A DNA stretch of 64,000 bases from Cristatella mucedo (GCA_009760855.2 WPIO01000018.1:3502001-3566000); one strand, 5' to 3'; counted from the first letter of the stretch, positions 32,262 through 43,600 are shown. Numbers and translations are program-made. The notes: a model not told the origin generated them from the sequence alone.

Positions 32262-32767
32262 TGATCGCCGCTTCTCATCCGAGTCGGCCGCTTCTCATCC
32301 GAGTCGGCCGCTTCTCATCCGAGTCGGCCGCTTCTCATCCGAGTCGGCCGCTTCTCATCCGAGTCGGCCGCTTCTCATCCGAGTCGGCCGCTTCTCATCC
32401 GAGTCGGCCGCTTCTCATCCGAGTCGGCCCGCTTCTCATCCGAGTCGGCCGCTTCTCATCCGAGTCGGCCGCTTCTCATCCGAGTCGGCCGCTTCTCATC
32501 CGAGTCGGCCGCTTCTCATCCGAGTCGGCCGCTTCTCATCCGAGTCGGCCGCTTCTCATCCGAGTCGGCCGCTTCTCATCCGAGTCGGCCGCTTCTCATC
32601 CGAGTCGGCCGCTTCTCATCCGAGTCGGCCGCTTCTCATCCGAGTCGGCCGCTTCTCATCCGAGTCGGCCGCTTCTCATCCGAGTCGGCCGCTTCTCATC
32701 CGAGTCGGCCGCTTCTCATCCGAGTCGGCCGCTTCTCATCCGAGTCGGCCGCTTCTCATCCGAGTCC
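32262..32767. repeat. 20-bp minisatellite, about 25 near-perfect units
   Basis: Unit GCCGCTTCTCATCCGAGTCG, repeated with almost no variation. One extra C near 32429 shifts the register. Because 20 is not divisible by 3 and the unit has no plus-strand stop in any register, all three plus frames are open and encode the same cyclic 20-residue repeat. No ATG occurs in it. Every minus frame contains TGA. Located in LMO intron 1. Confidence 0.97.
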
Positions 32768-33380
32768 TCGGAGGAACTGCTCTTCGATTGAGCACGTTCC
32801 CCCCGGGGCAGATCGTGGTGTCCAATTTCGATCATAATTTATTTAAATTTTAATTAACCGATCAAATCAAATTTAATTAATAAAATTTTCGTTTTAATAA
32901 TGTTATAGCTTTAATTTCGTTTTAATAACGATTATCGTTTTAATTTTAAGTTTAATTAAATCAATTTCATGAAAATTCATCAACTGTACCCAATTCGGCT
33001 TTGAGCACTCGAAGGCGCTCGGCAGGGGCCTCTGCAGATGGCTCTAAGAAGAACTAAGAACCAATCCACCTCGGCACATCAGCAGAAAAGCAGAAAAGAA
33101 AAGCAAGAAAAAGTGACGCCTCGGAAACTTAAGAAACTGCGAACGTTCACGCCTCACCGTCGAAGGCTCGCTCACCCCGCGTTTTAGCCCGTGAAAAAAG
33201 CGACTACCGCTCTTGAGAGAAACCCTTTAAATGTGCTCGCCAAAGCACGATGCCCGACTAGCCTAAAAAGTTGATGAATCCACACCCCCGCCCGGTAGAC
33301 CACTCACAGAAAGCCTGGAAAGCCACTTAGCAGGAGCTACGAGGTTACACCAGCTATTTAAGCAGTTGGGGGCTTGAAGG
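32768..33380. other. Unassigned, very AT-rich at 32825-32990
   Basis: The TTTAATTAA/TTTAATTTT-rich block directly beyond the minisatellite has no coding signal. The rest has nothing recognised. Confidence 0.4.
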
Positions 33381-33568
33381 CAGCCGTGATGGCACACTAG
33401 GTAATGCGGTTGCTTTCACGACCTCGGTCTCGAGGTCGTGCGTTCGAATCCTGCGGTGGGCAATGCTTTGTTGCCACTGTAAGCAAGCAGTGGTTATACC
33501 CGTAAGGGCTCTTCTGTCGCAGACGAAAAACAACTTCTACAAAAGAGGCTGTTAAATCAGCTAGTATT
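33381..33568 (+). mobile_element. SINE family B
   Basis: GATGGCACACTAGGTAATGC (box A), CGTTCGAATCC (box B, near 33440) and a tail AGAGGCTGTTAAATCAGCTA. One of the best copies, with a small insertion (ACGAAAAACAAC) near 33522. Confidence 0.88.
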
Positions 33569-33952
33569 GTTTGAAGAGCAGCAACTTCGGTTGGGGCAAC
33601 CGGCCTCCTCTCTTGGGCAAGACTTGCACGTGGGTGGGGTTGCTTCCGAAGCGAACCTACTATACTCAAGGTCAGCTATTTTCGATTCCCAATCTCGGGC
33701 TGAGGTCATATTGGTAGCACTGCTTGTCGAAAGCCAGCTTCCGGGTCGTCGACTTTCACCGAGTGGCTGGAAAAGCAGCATTAGACGCGTCTCGGGCGCG
33801 AGCTGCATCGACGTGGGCGGCATCCGGTTGCAAAAGTCAGCACAGATTCATGAGTACTGCGAACAATCTCTGTTGGTAAGCCAGTCTCCGAGGACTGCTT
33901 CGCCGGGTCGTCGGTTACAAATGGAATCGAAGCTTTCGCTGCTCACTAACTA
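33569..33952. other. Unassigned, overlapping open frames
   Basis: Plus frame 33567-33953 (128 codons) overlaps minus frames 33823-33397. None resembles a known family and I see no splice support. Confidence 0.35.
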
Positions 33953-34090
33953 GCCGATTCAACTGCCTCATTCATATAGCAGTGGCCAATAAAGGATCGC
34001 CTACTGCACGACTCAAAACCACGAGGCGGGCCGTGAAGTGCCAGCACCTAACCACTGGGCCAAGACCCGAAAGGTTACAGCCAACGAGTT
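33953..34090 (-). mobile_element. SINE family B
   Basis: Reverse copy from GATTCAACTGCCTCATTCAT to the tRNA-like head complement (CACTGGGCCAAGACCC) near 34070. Confidence 0.82.
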
Positions 34091-34167
34091 TGAGTTTCAA
34101 CCGGATGCTACGGTAGCCGGCTAATGCTTGTAGTTATCGGTCCAGGAAGCCGGTTCGTTCTTTGCGC

Positions 34168-34306
34168 CAAGCTGGTTTGGCCCAGCCCAGCGGTTAAGGC
34201 GTTAAGGCCGAGGTCGTGGGCTCGAGCCCCGTGGCATATGTAAAGCGCCTGAATAGAGAATAACTTCTCTTAGGGCGCTATACAAATGAATTATATTCAT
34301 TTGTGC
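34168..34306 (+). mobile_element. SINE family A
   Basis: tRNA-like head TTGGCCCAGCCCAGCGGTTA (box A) and GGGCTCGAGCCCCGTGG (box B). Then GTAAAGCGCCTGAATAGAGA...TTAGGGCGCTATAC hairpin and an AATGAATTATATT tail. It shows the SINE/LINE tail match most clearly. Confidence 0.9.
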
Positions 34307-35082
34307 CAGAAGGCTGACGAAAGTAAAAAGAACCCTGGCACGAACGATTCAACCACTGCACCTTCGGCCTTCTGTCCTTTCTACCCACGGAATGAGTCTC
34401 AAGCAGGGTACATTTTCGCACAAAAACCCAGAACGAAGGAGGGCCGTCGGCCGAGGGCTGAGCAATGGAAAATGTTTACAGCGGGAGGGGAGAGATCCAG
34501 CAGCCTCTGGGAACTCACGCCTGAAATAAATAAACTGGGCGGCCTCCAGACGAAGCAAAAATGCATCTGCAGCGAACCATGAACCGTCGTTTGAACAGAT
34601 CTCAAGGGCGAGCATTCGATCGTAGCCTCTTGCCACGGTCGACACGCGGGAGAGACTTCGCCGAAATAGCGTCTCGAACGACGATTTACATAATTCGACA
34701 CTATAGCACCGCCGAACGCAGAAGCCACGGTCGCTGAGGAATTCGACCGCGACCGAACCCTCACCTCCTCCTGCCGCTGCCTGAGACTGGAATCTCAAGT
34801 GCGGTCAGTCTCGAAGCCGCAGCTCGGCTACTAGGCCGTCATGCCAGGCGCAGTTGCTGAGCACCCAGCCCCGGCTCTCGAAACCGCCCGGCTGGCGCTA
34901 GCTCGGACTCGGCCGAGATGCATGCCTCACATCACATTCGGCAGCGCCTATCGAAAGTCGCGTCAGTGCCGAGCGCCCAATCGCTGGCATCGCTTCGCCC
35001 GAGCCTTTGCAATGAAGATTTCTTCGCAGCCATTCGCCCCTTCCCCTCTCATACGGATGTCTATGTCTAAGTCTGTATACCT
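34307..35082. other. Unassigned; 149-codon minus frame at 34798-34349
   Basis: The minus frame begins MRFQSQAAAGGGEGSVAVEF and has no recognised domain. A second frame (34764-34399) overlaps it. Not called as a gene. Confidence 0.3.
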
Positions 35083-35336
35083 CCATCTGTAACTCCAAAA
35101 AGCCCTAAAGGCTATGTAGGTGTTATGCAGGGGAGAGTTTTATTTAGCCCACTCACAGCCTAATTGGCTTTCGGTACGCATTCGGTGGCCAATAGACTTC
35201 ATCTCACACAGCAAAAAGAAAGTGGGAAGCATAACATAGTCACGAGAGCAGTTGAGGTAGTGAGTAACCTGGAAGTAGCAGCTCAGGACGGCTAGAAAAG
35301 ATGTGCAATAGTCGGCAGCAGGACAGTAGTTAAGAC
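35083..35336 (-). repeat. Repeat D, copy 3
   Basis: The most diverged copy. TACCTCCATCTGTAACTCC replaces the usual start, but the TTCGGTACGCATTCGGT and GTTGAGGTAGTGAGTA blocks are intact. Confidence 0.72.
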
Positions 35337-36711
35337 TTCAGCTCTTGGGGACTAGCTGAAAACTCGAATAGTAGGACAATATACAGTTAATCAACGGTGG
35401 GCTAATAAAAAATGGTAATATCAAGCTAGCATTTCTTTTTCGGACGTCCCTCTTGCCCTGCTTAGCCTACCGAGACGAAAATAGTTTACGCCTAGCAGCA
35501 TCAACAGCAGCGACAGAGTGCTACCACGACGGCATTATTAAACCGCCGGCTGCGAGCACAATGCGGCCATTGAAGTACAACGATCAAAGCACTGCAAAGA
35601 ACAGTGCAGAGATTCTCACTCAATGAGTGGCATCATGGCTAGCAGTAGAGACTGGAGAATTGTTGTCGGTGTTTAATTAGCCAATCTTCACACGGCGGTC
35701 TAAAATTGCCCCAGACGGTGACATGCCGTGCAGGGCCGCACGAAGGTGCCCTTAAGTTCGAGCAAACTCGGCGACGCACTGGCGCTAAAAGAGTCACAGA
35801 CACCGAGGAATCTGCGAATAGCGGGCCATCGTCGAGACCGACCAAGTTGACGATGCAACGCTGCTTCGCCCGTAAGTAGTAAAAACAGAAGAAAGTCAGA
35901 AACAGAAACAGATCATCAGAAACAGAAGAAGTCAGAAATCACAAACAGAAGAAGTCGAAAGAAGTTCGCGTTTCTTACACAGTAGGCAGCTCTCGCAGCC
36001 GTGAGGCGACAGGGTTGGACGGCACTTGAAATGCTTGAACTAAAAAGGCGTCGGTGGGTGACCGGGTGGCAGAGGCACGTAGGGGCGTGTATGTGGGCGT
36101 GTATGTGGGCGCGTATGAAGGTGGGATTCTCGCTGGGCTCCCATCTGGAATCGCCAGCAATAGCAGCCGACAGTCACCCACGGCACAGGACACCGGACCG
36201 TCGAGATAGTTCTGCCTGAAAGGGCTGCTGCCACGAGAATTTAATGGCGACCCCTGTATTGACACTATTAGAAACTTCGTGCATCATACTTTGTATACGA
36301 AGGCTATAATCACAGCTTCCTATGCTAAATAAGCTTGGATATAACGAGAATCGGTCGGCTCGTAAGCGCCGAGAGTCTGACAATCGCCTCCGGCATCTGC
36401 CACCTGCACCGGTACTAACCTTGCTTCCTCTCAGTCCAAGTTAAAGACACGTGATGGTTTGCTCGGGATTCTCCGAGCCCAACTAGGAACGTGCACTTTT
36501 TTGTTCTTTTTCGAGCTTCGCGTGCCTACAGGTGCACGAGAGGTCTTACTAACCAGCTGATTTGAGCGTCTTTTTGTGTGCTTTAGCAAGCTTGTCTAAG
36601 TGTGATACCTCGCTGGTCATATACTCAGCCTACTGTTTCTATTGCAGGCGTGCTGTAAAGCACTTGGGTAGTGATTCGTTTTTCTCAGGGGTCATACAAG
36701 CTACTAATTAT
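35337..36711. other. No gene or repeat recognised
   Basis: Includes a short AGAAACAGAA-type purine run at 35880-35960 and a direct repeat of GTGTATGTGGGC near 36088-36110. No coding support. Confidence 0.4.
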
Positions 36712-36806
36712 TATTATAATGCAATCGTGCTTCCTTTGCAGCATGTGTAAAGTGCCTAGAAAGAGATCTAGTTCTCTGATGGCGCTTTATCGAATGTATT
36801 CTTATC
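36712..36806 (+). mobile_element. LINE 3' tail only
   Basis: CAATCGTGCTTCCTTTGCAG, then the hairpin arms GTGCC...GGCGC and TTTATCGAATGTATTCTTAT. Only the last ~90 bp are present. Confidence 0.78.
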
Positions 36807-36917
36807 ATTACTGCACTGAGAGTCTACGAATGGAGCAGCCACTCTCGTGCCTGTATTGATTTTGCCAGATAGTTAATAGCAAAGAGTCGAATGCAACCAA
36901 CAACTTAATATAAAATA

Positions 36918-37068
36918 TAGAAATATAATTAATTTCTAAAGCGCCCTTAGGGAACTTAACCCCTATTCTCAAATCTCCATTCTTTATATATCGAGCCCCT
37001 TACCTCGGCCTGACCCCGGTCAGGGCAAGCACCTTAACCAATGGGCCAAACCAGCAAGGCAGCTTATG
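36918..37068 (-). mobile_element. SINE family A
   Basis: Reverse copy: ATATAATTAATTTCTAAAGC tail, GCGCCCTTAGGG hairpin side, then the decayed box-B complement and ACCTTAACCAATGGGCCAAA head. Confidence 0.8.
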
Positions 37069-37289
37069 GTTCAAACTCAGGCGTTTGGGTTCATTTCATG
37101 GCTACGAGCAGTAGCGATCGCAGATTCGGTCTCCTATTGTCTTTGCAATTCATTTTCAGAGCCGGTCAAGCGGCCTCGAGGACTGCAAACCTGTCGAGCA
37201 CCACGGTGTTGACCACCCTCGACGAGCTCGAGCAGACAACATCCCTTATCCTTCCCTTCTTTCGTTTGGAGCCTTGAACTTTATATAAA

Positions 37290-37452
37290 AATAATATAAT
37301 TCATTTGTATAGCGCCCCAAGAGAACTTAACTTAATCTCTATTCAGGCGCTTCACATATACCACAGGGCTCCTCGAGCCCACGACCTCAGCCAGAACTTG
37401 GTCGGGGCGAGCACCTTAACCGTGGTGAGCACCAAACCAGCTTGGCACCGTA
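37290..37452 (-). mobile_element. SINE family A near LMO exon 1
   Basis: Reverse copy with tail ATATAATTCATTTGTATAGC, box-B complement GGGCTCCTCGAGCCC (a few bases expanded) and head ACCAAACCAGCTTGGC. It lies 350 bp past the exon 1 donor, same orientation as LMO. Confidence 0.88.
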
Positions 37453-37804
37453 CCGAGTCGCTGTACGTTTGCCAGCTCGGCAGCATTTCCGGTCGTCGGT
37501 GAAACCGCTCCTGCCCGACTGGCGTTTGCTGAACTGCAGGAATCTAGCCGAGCGCCGGATTCTGCAAGGACTCGGGATCCAGTGCGAACGTGCACCGGAA
37601 GCTAGTGCTGAGCAAAACGCTGTCGGTTCTCGAAGAAACAAACTGCTGGCCGTAGCCGGTGAGGAGAGGCAGGCGGGAGGGAGGGGGGCAGGCAGGCCGG
37701 CCGGCCGGGCAGGGCAGTGTAGGGCCGCAGCCGCTACGACGGCACTGGGACAATGCAGAGGAGAATGCGGGGAGCAGAGCTGGAGGCAGCAGGTGGACAC
37801 TCAC

Positions 37805-38130
37805 CTCAGGTAGTCTTTTTTGCACAGCTTGAGCTCGGCCTTGAGATACAGCGTGGAGCCGACCTCTCCCAGCCGGCAGTCGCAGCACGAGCATTTGAGA
37901 CAGTCCTCGTGCCAGTAGCTGTCCAGGGCTCGCAGCAAGTAGCGATCCTGTATGGTCCTGCCGCAGCCGCTGCACACACGCTGCTGCTGCTGCTGGTGAG
38001 AGTGCGGCAGCTGCGGCTGTCCGTAGGGGCTCTTGGCGACTGCAGAGCCGCAGCCGGAAGGCGGTCCGGCTGTGCAACAGGCACCGCTGCTCTTGGTCTG
38101 CTGCATGCCACTGCCCACTCGTTCGTCCAT
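37805..38130 (-). CDS. LMO: LMO exon 1: N-terminus and LIM1
   Basis: First coding exon of a LIM-only nuclear cofactor, residues 1-109. Start ATG at 38130; an in-frame TGA about 35 nt upstream (near 38166) supports this start. Residues 1-51 are Gln/Ser/Gly-rich with a Gln run (46-50). LIM1 follows with all eight ligands: C53, C56, H74, C77, C80, C83, C103, D106. The fold core [19 protein letters not shown] and [10 protein letters not shown] is highly conserved in the LMO1/LMO3/Beadex group. The donor TGAG|GTGAGT at 37805/37804 splits R109. The joined protein is 219 residues; as I recall, vertebrate LMO1-3 are about 145-160, the difference being longer tails here. LMO genes act in neural and appendage patterning through LDB/CHIP. 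That role is inferred from the family. Confidence 0.95.
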
Positions 38131-38730
38131 GATGGCCCGGCTGCTGCAACTGCCGAGAATAGTGGGACCGTGTCACGCCCTCCGCGAGTCGTCGTAGGGC
38201 TCGGCTGCGGCCTCGACGATAGCAAAGGGGAGCACCGCAGCACCAAGCTCCGTGGTGGTGGTGGTGGTGGTGGTGGCAAAATGCGGGAAGCAGCAGACAA
38301 TCGAGAAAACCAGGTCGACCAACGCAAGGCCCACCTGCGGTGCAGCCAGCGGCTCCGAAGCGGTCGCGTTTAATAACCGGCCGCAGCCGCAGCAGCAGCA
38401 GGAGATCGGCTCGGGGAGGAGCAACGAGAGAGAAGAGAGAGATACGATACGATACGATCAGTGCGGTCTGGGAATGGCCTGCAGTCATCGCGGCGGGACG
38501 GAGCTCTTGGCAAATTAGAAGAGGAACAGTCCGACCGGTCCCACTGGCAGCGGTGGCGACACGGCAATCCTCGCGAGGCGGCCTCTCCCACTGCTCGGTG
38601 CCGAAGAGTGGCATTGTGCCGGAGATCGTGGACTAATGCGCTGGTTAATAGTTGTATTGTGAGCGGCCAACCGAGCCCCGTGGCCTCATCAAGCCGAGCT
38701 GGCAAGGCTGCAGCAGGCAGTTTCTAGCGC
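38131..38730 (-). other. Probable LMO 5' untranslated region / proximal upstream
   Basis: Directly upstream of the LMO ATG. Contains (GTG)8 at 38254-38277, GATAC x3-4 at 38443-38458 and a CAG run near 38390. Several long overlapping frames (38614-37544 minus among them) are shadows or composition effects. No TATA or initiator can be assigned. Confidence 0.35.
38254..38277. repeat. (GTG)n microsatellite
   Basis: Eight GTG units, 125 bp upstream of the LMO start codon. Confidence 0.9.
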
Positions 38731-39044
38731 CCTTTCACGGCGACAGTCAATTAAATCGAGCTGATAAGACGACTGAAAACGTGCGCAGCAGCAAAGCATA
38801 CGCTCACACGCCACATTGCTTGCAGCCCAGCTGCGGCTGCTGCATGTCATCTACGGCGGCCGGAGCGGTAGGTCCATCACAGTCTCTGAGGGACCGGAGC
38901 ATAATGAGAAATTGTTAGGCCACACACATGTAGACCGAGTAGTGACCACCACATCTCTCTGCATCTCTTGCTCTGTCTGTCTGTCTATCTATCTATCACC
39001 CGTCCCCTCTCTCCCTCCCTTATCTACTCCCCCCTAAAGTTTAG
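38731..39044. other. No feature recognised
   Basis: Between the LMO 5' region and a SINE. CTGT/CTAT-rich near 38970-38998. Confidence 0.4.
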
Positions 39045-39180
39045 CCGATTGAACAGCCTCATTTTAGATAATGGCAGAACCGCCTTAACGGCTATCACCA
39101 CTGCTTGGAGTGGTCAATAAAAGATCCTTCACCGAACCAACGACCTGCGTCGTGAAGAGTGAGCACCTTACCCCCTGGGC
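39045..39180 (-). mobile_element. SINE family B
   Basis: Reverse copy: GATTGAACAGCCTCATTTTA, then GCAGAACCGCCTTAACGGCT, and the tRNA-like head complement CCCTGGGCT, which merges into a CT repeat. Confidence 0.83.
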
Positions 39181-39562
39181 TCTCTCTCTCTCTCTCTCAG
39201 CCTTCTCTGGCCTCTCTCTTTCCCTCACCCTTCTCTCTCTCTACCACCCCTTTCTCTCTTCTCTCTGTCTCTTTCTAACCCCCTCTCTCTCTTTCTAGCC
39301 CCCTCTCTCTGTGTGTGTCTCTCTCTCCCTCTCTCTGTGTGTCTCTCTCTCTCTCTCTGTGTGTCTCTCTCTCCCTCTCTGTGTGTCTCTCCCTCTCCCT
39401 CTCTCTGTGTCTCTCTCTCTCTCCCTCTCTCTGTGTCTCTCTCTCTCTCTCCCTCTCTCTGTGTCTCTCTCTCTCTCCCTCTCTGTGTCTCTCTCTCTCT
39501 CCCTCTCTCTGCGTCTCTCCCTCTCTATATCTTTCTCTTTCTCACTCATCTCGCTATCTTTA
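39178..39562. repeat. CT-rich microsatellite
   Basis: (CT)n interleaved with GTGTGT and CCCTCT units, roughly 385 bp. Open in several frames on both strands by composition. Confidence 0.93.
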
Positions 39563-40469
39563 TCTCTTTCGTGCTGCTTGGTTGGCATAACAAATTGCTT
39601 CCATAGCCCTCGAGACGTACCGTAGTACTTATCCCGAAGGGTGATTACCCGAGCTGTAGCCTTACTTGTGTAAGGGGCCTCACAGGACTTGTCCACATGG
39701 TTTGCATTGTTTAGTTAAGACACCACATGCTTTGCTCTGATTGAACCCTGTTCACCTCATGCATACTCCAAATTACCCACGATAAAGCAATCTCATCCCC
39801 ATTGCTTCCGGGCGTTCTCTGCCAGCTGCTGCGTTGCCAGTAAACTACACCCGTCCAGACTCTGATTCGTGGGCACGTCCGGCACACAACTTTGCTCTCA
39901 TAAGAGCACATGCTGGGCGGCCGGAGGTAATACGCGACCGACGTACTCTTCAGTCTTACCGGCTCGAGCAGCCGTTGGCAGTCACGTGGAAGTGCACGGG
40001 CTGCCGGGGCAAGTCGAAGGTCGCAGGGGCAGGGATGAGGCCGCGAAATATTGCAAGCACTCGTGCCTGCCCCTGACTCCCAGCCGCGACCCCAGCCCTC
40101 CCCCGGCTGCTGCCGAGACGACAGAGCGAGTGCACTTGCCGCCCAAACGCTGGAACGCTTTGGTACGCGTTCGGAAACCAGAGGAAGCCTAGCAAGGGCA
40201 GGGCAAGCAGTTTGAGCGACAGAGCTGCGAAAATTACTTCCCGGAAACACGTCACGAGGCGGAACGGTGGCGACGAAGTGTGGACAGCAGTAAGTTATAG
40301 GGCGAGAGTAAAAAGGCATGAGAAATGCGGGTCGCGCTTAGAAGAACAGACCAGTGCTTTGTAGCAGCACACACGGGGGGAGAGATAAGCGAGCTTACGC
40401 ACGGCCAGGCGCCGGGCAGGCAATAACAGGCTCGAGATAGGGCGACGAGAGTCGATAGTAAACTAGAAC
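39563..40469. other. No gene recognised
   Basis: The minus frame 40319-39711 (202 codons) and smaller overlapping frames have no family resemblance. The region lies between the LMO exon and the GC-rich island. Confidence 0.35.
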
Positions 40470-40625
40470 TTCGCCGATTGTACAGTCGTTTAAATAATGG
40501 CAGCAGAGCCCAACCTCGTTTCTCGAGACTCTCGTGCGAGGCGATGCTGCAGCATTGCCTGCTGCTGCAGCGCTCGAACCAACGTCCTGCGTCGCGAAGT
40601 TTGAGCACCGCGCCGTCGAACCAGA
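40470..40625 (-). mobile_element. SINE family B at the edge of the GC-rich island
   Basis: Reverse copy: GATTGTACAGTCGTTTAAAT, GCAGCAGAGCCCAAC, box-B complement CGCTCGAACCAACG near 40572. A GCTGCAGCATTGCCTGCTGC duplication lies inside it. Confidence 0.7.
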
Positions 40626-40639
40626 AGGATAGGATAACG

Positions 40640-43600
40640 CGCGAGCGGAAGCTGCTACGCGAGACCGACGAACGCGAGTGCGCCACGCGGACGCCGCGCA
40701 GCGGCAGCGCGTGACGTCAGCGACCGTTACGTTACCGCTCGCGAGCGCGTCGGCGGACACGCCCGCAGGACGAAGTTAGCCAGTAGCGAAAACGGAAGCG
40801 GCAGCAGCAGCAGCAGCAGCAGCAGGTCGTCTCGCCGCTCGCTACGAGCCGCAAGCGCCGCACGGCGCGGCCGCTCGGGAGCTCGGCTGCCGAGCGGCAG
40901 CACCTGAGCGCAGCGCGAGCGGCGCCAGAGAGCGAAGCAGCAGAAGCTGAAGCCGCGAGCCTCACTGCCACTCACGAGCTCACTGCCTCACTGGGCAGGC
41001 AATGCCAGGACGGTGAGTGAGGCTGCCGCGACAGCCGCGGGGCAGCGGCGGCAACGGGCGGCCGTCGATGGCATCCAGCGCAGAACACGCCGCCTACTGA
41101 CCGCCCGCCGCCCAACGCTTGAGCGGGCGGTTTAACTCCCAGATAGCTCCCGCCGCCGCCGCCGGCACCTCGCAGCAATCTAGCAGCGCCGCCTGCGGCG
41201 TCTGGCGGTATGCCTAGAAACTTGCGCTCGCCCTGCGGCGGCTGCCGGCCAGCCGATGCCGCGCGTGCAACCTTCAGAGTAGGAAGGATGCTAGGAGCTT
41301 ACTCGCTCATAATTCGGCCGCCGAACGACACTCACAGCGTCGCTAACGTTCTCAATGCCCTATCAGCCGCGTCCGCTAAGCCGCCTCGGCAAGCCACAGC
41401 TGCCGCCTCTACCGCCGCTACCGCGCCGGCAGCCACTCGCCACTCACCACCGACGCCCGCGTGGCCGCGTCTTCAGCTCGCTACGGCCGAGTGAATGGGG
41501 GGGGGGGCAGTGGCTTAGCCCGACGGGATAGCGGTTGGCGCCATTGTGATTGGAGCTCGTGGACTGCTCCCTCCCCCCATCATTTCGTCCAATCACGCTA
41601 GAGCGAAGGGCCCGGGACGGCCGCGCGGGACGGCAGCTTTCTCCTTCGGCGCTGCTTCTAATTACGACCCGCGCAGCGCGCAGAGCTCGAAAGATAATTG
41701 ACAAGCTGTAGCACCCGAGAGTTTATTGTTCTTGACTCGACTTTCAGGTGGTTCCCACAAGATGCTTATCGGCGCTCGGCGCCTCCTGCACTCGCTCGTC
41801 TAATTGCCGCCCGAGTTTATCGCAAGCTCCTCGTTCGGTCCGACTTCGCGCCGCCGCGCCGCGTGCGCGCGGACCGACCGACCGCCGACGCTCCTTTCCG
41901 CCGCCGCCGCCGCCGCGCCGCTCTAGCCGCGTTGAAGGTCGGGTCGTCCGGCGGCGCGTTCCCGCTCCCGCTCCTCCTCCTCCTTGGATCCTCTTCCTCT
42001 TTGGATCGTGGCCTTGGCGCGCGCGAGGGGAGCGGAGAGTCGCCTCCGTGGCGGGCTGTGAGAAAACGCGACCGACTGCCAGGCACCACCTGAGCGCGGC
42101 AGCCGCCGCCGCCGCAGCAGCTGCCGCCCCGCAGCCTCGGCCGCAGCAGCAGCTGCCGCCCTGCAGCCTCGGCCGCAGCAGCAGCTGCCGCCCCGCAGCC
42201 TCGGCCGCAGCAGCCCTGAGCAGCAGCAGCCTTGGCCGCCACAGCCGCAGCAGCCCTGAGCGCCGCCGCAGCTGACGGTCGGTCGGTCGCACTCGATAGC
42301 GGCGCGACGCAACGCGACCGCCGGCGGCCGCCGCAGCTCGCCGGCGGGCGACTGCCGAGCCGCCTCGAGCTAACGAACGCGGCGAGGAGCGGAAAGCGAA
42401 GAAACAAGTTAACATAGTAGAGACCCGATCCGCTATTTATAAAGCGCAGCACGAGAGCCTAATCATTATCTCCGAGCGCTAGCATTACAGTCGCTAATTA
42501 GAATAACAATATATGCTTTAGCAGAAACCCCCCTCCTCGGAGAGCGGCCCTAGTTTTATGTGGGCATCTGCGGCTGCTCCGCCGGTCAGCTCGCAAAGGA
42601 AAACCACCGCCGGCGGCAATTACTGCCGCGGCCGTAGCCAGCGGCGCGGCAACACTCGGACCGTCGCGAGCGAACGGGCGAACTCGGCTGGCCGTCCGAC
42701 CGCCGCGGCTGCAGAGCGCGACGCCGCACTCTCGGCGCTCGGCTGCGTGAGCGCCGGCTCGCCGCTCCCGCCGCGGCTGCAGACGGCGCCGCGGCGAGGG
42801 GGAGACGACGACGCGCGACGACCGAGCGGTGCGCTCAGCGAGAGGGCAGGGGCAGCGGCGGCGGCGGCGCTGACACCCGCAGCGAGCGTCTCTTATCGGA
42901 GCGTCTCGCGCCGCCTCCCCGCCGCCGCCTCTGTCCGCTCGCCGGTCCGTCAGCTCGGGCGGCGGCGCTAATTGATGGGGGCCAGCCGGGCCGCCGCAGC
43001 GGCCTTATCGCGCGCGCGCAATGGCAGGAAGCAGGTTTGAAAAATAGCCCTACTAATTGGCAGCCGTCGGTCTCGCTCGTCGCCCGCCACCTTTGCCGCG
43101 ATCGGCCGCGTTGGCCGCGAGCCTCGTTGCCGAATCGCGCAGCAGCTTCTCGCGCCGCGGCTTCGCCCCGTCCTACCGTCGCCGCCGGTCACTACGGCGC
43201 GCCCGGCGTCACTACGCGCCCGACGGGCCACTTCGCAGGTGCGCGCGCAAGGAGTCCCCGAGAGTCGAGCCACGGTCGACGAAGAAGGAAGTGCCCGGGC
43301 GGCGGCAGCTAGCTGGGCGGCGGCTGCGGCGAAGCGACCAGGTCGCAGGCTCGCCGAGACGTCGCCGTTACTACGAGACTTGCGCAGACTTCGACCGGTC
43401 GCGGCGGTCTGCCCATCGCGCGACTTTCCCAGCTGCTACCTCGAGCTCCACCCGACCGGAGCCAGACTCTGTCTCCGCGCAAGCTATGCCAGCGCAATGC
43501 CGCCGTCGCGAGCGACTTCCGCCCCGATCGCGCGGCAGCGTCGCGGCGGTCCTCGTCGCGTCCACCGCTGTCTCCTCTGAGAGTGCGTGCGCTCGCTCGC

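Larger units (their letters stand above)
27015..37804 (-). other. LMO intron 1
   Basis: About 10.8 kb between donor GAG|GTGAGT at 37804 and acceptor CCGCAG at 27015. It contains LINE, SINE A and B, repeat D, one transposon-like fossil, a 20-bp minisatellite and two Ig-like fragments. One Ig-like fragment is antisense (31034-31340). Confidence 0.75.

Noticed and set aside
32262-32767. Possible CRISPR array
   Set aside because: Units are directly abutting with no spacers; a tandem minisatellite in animal DNA.
34349-34798. 149-codon minus frame
   Set aside because: No family resemblance, overlapped by a second frame of similar length, no splice context.
37544-38614. 356-codon minus-strand open frame over LMO exon 1
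   Set aside because: It is in a different frame from the LIM1 sequence, reads across the exon 1 donor, and includes a poly-His run made by the (GTG)n repeat; a shadow.
39311-39696. Several 90-130 codon frames, both strands
   Set aside because: Translation of CT-rich repeats.
41744-42452. 211-223 codon minus frames in the GC island
   Set aside because: Ala/Arg/Gly-rich, overlapping in several frames on both strands, explained by scarcity of stops at very high GC.
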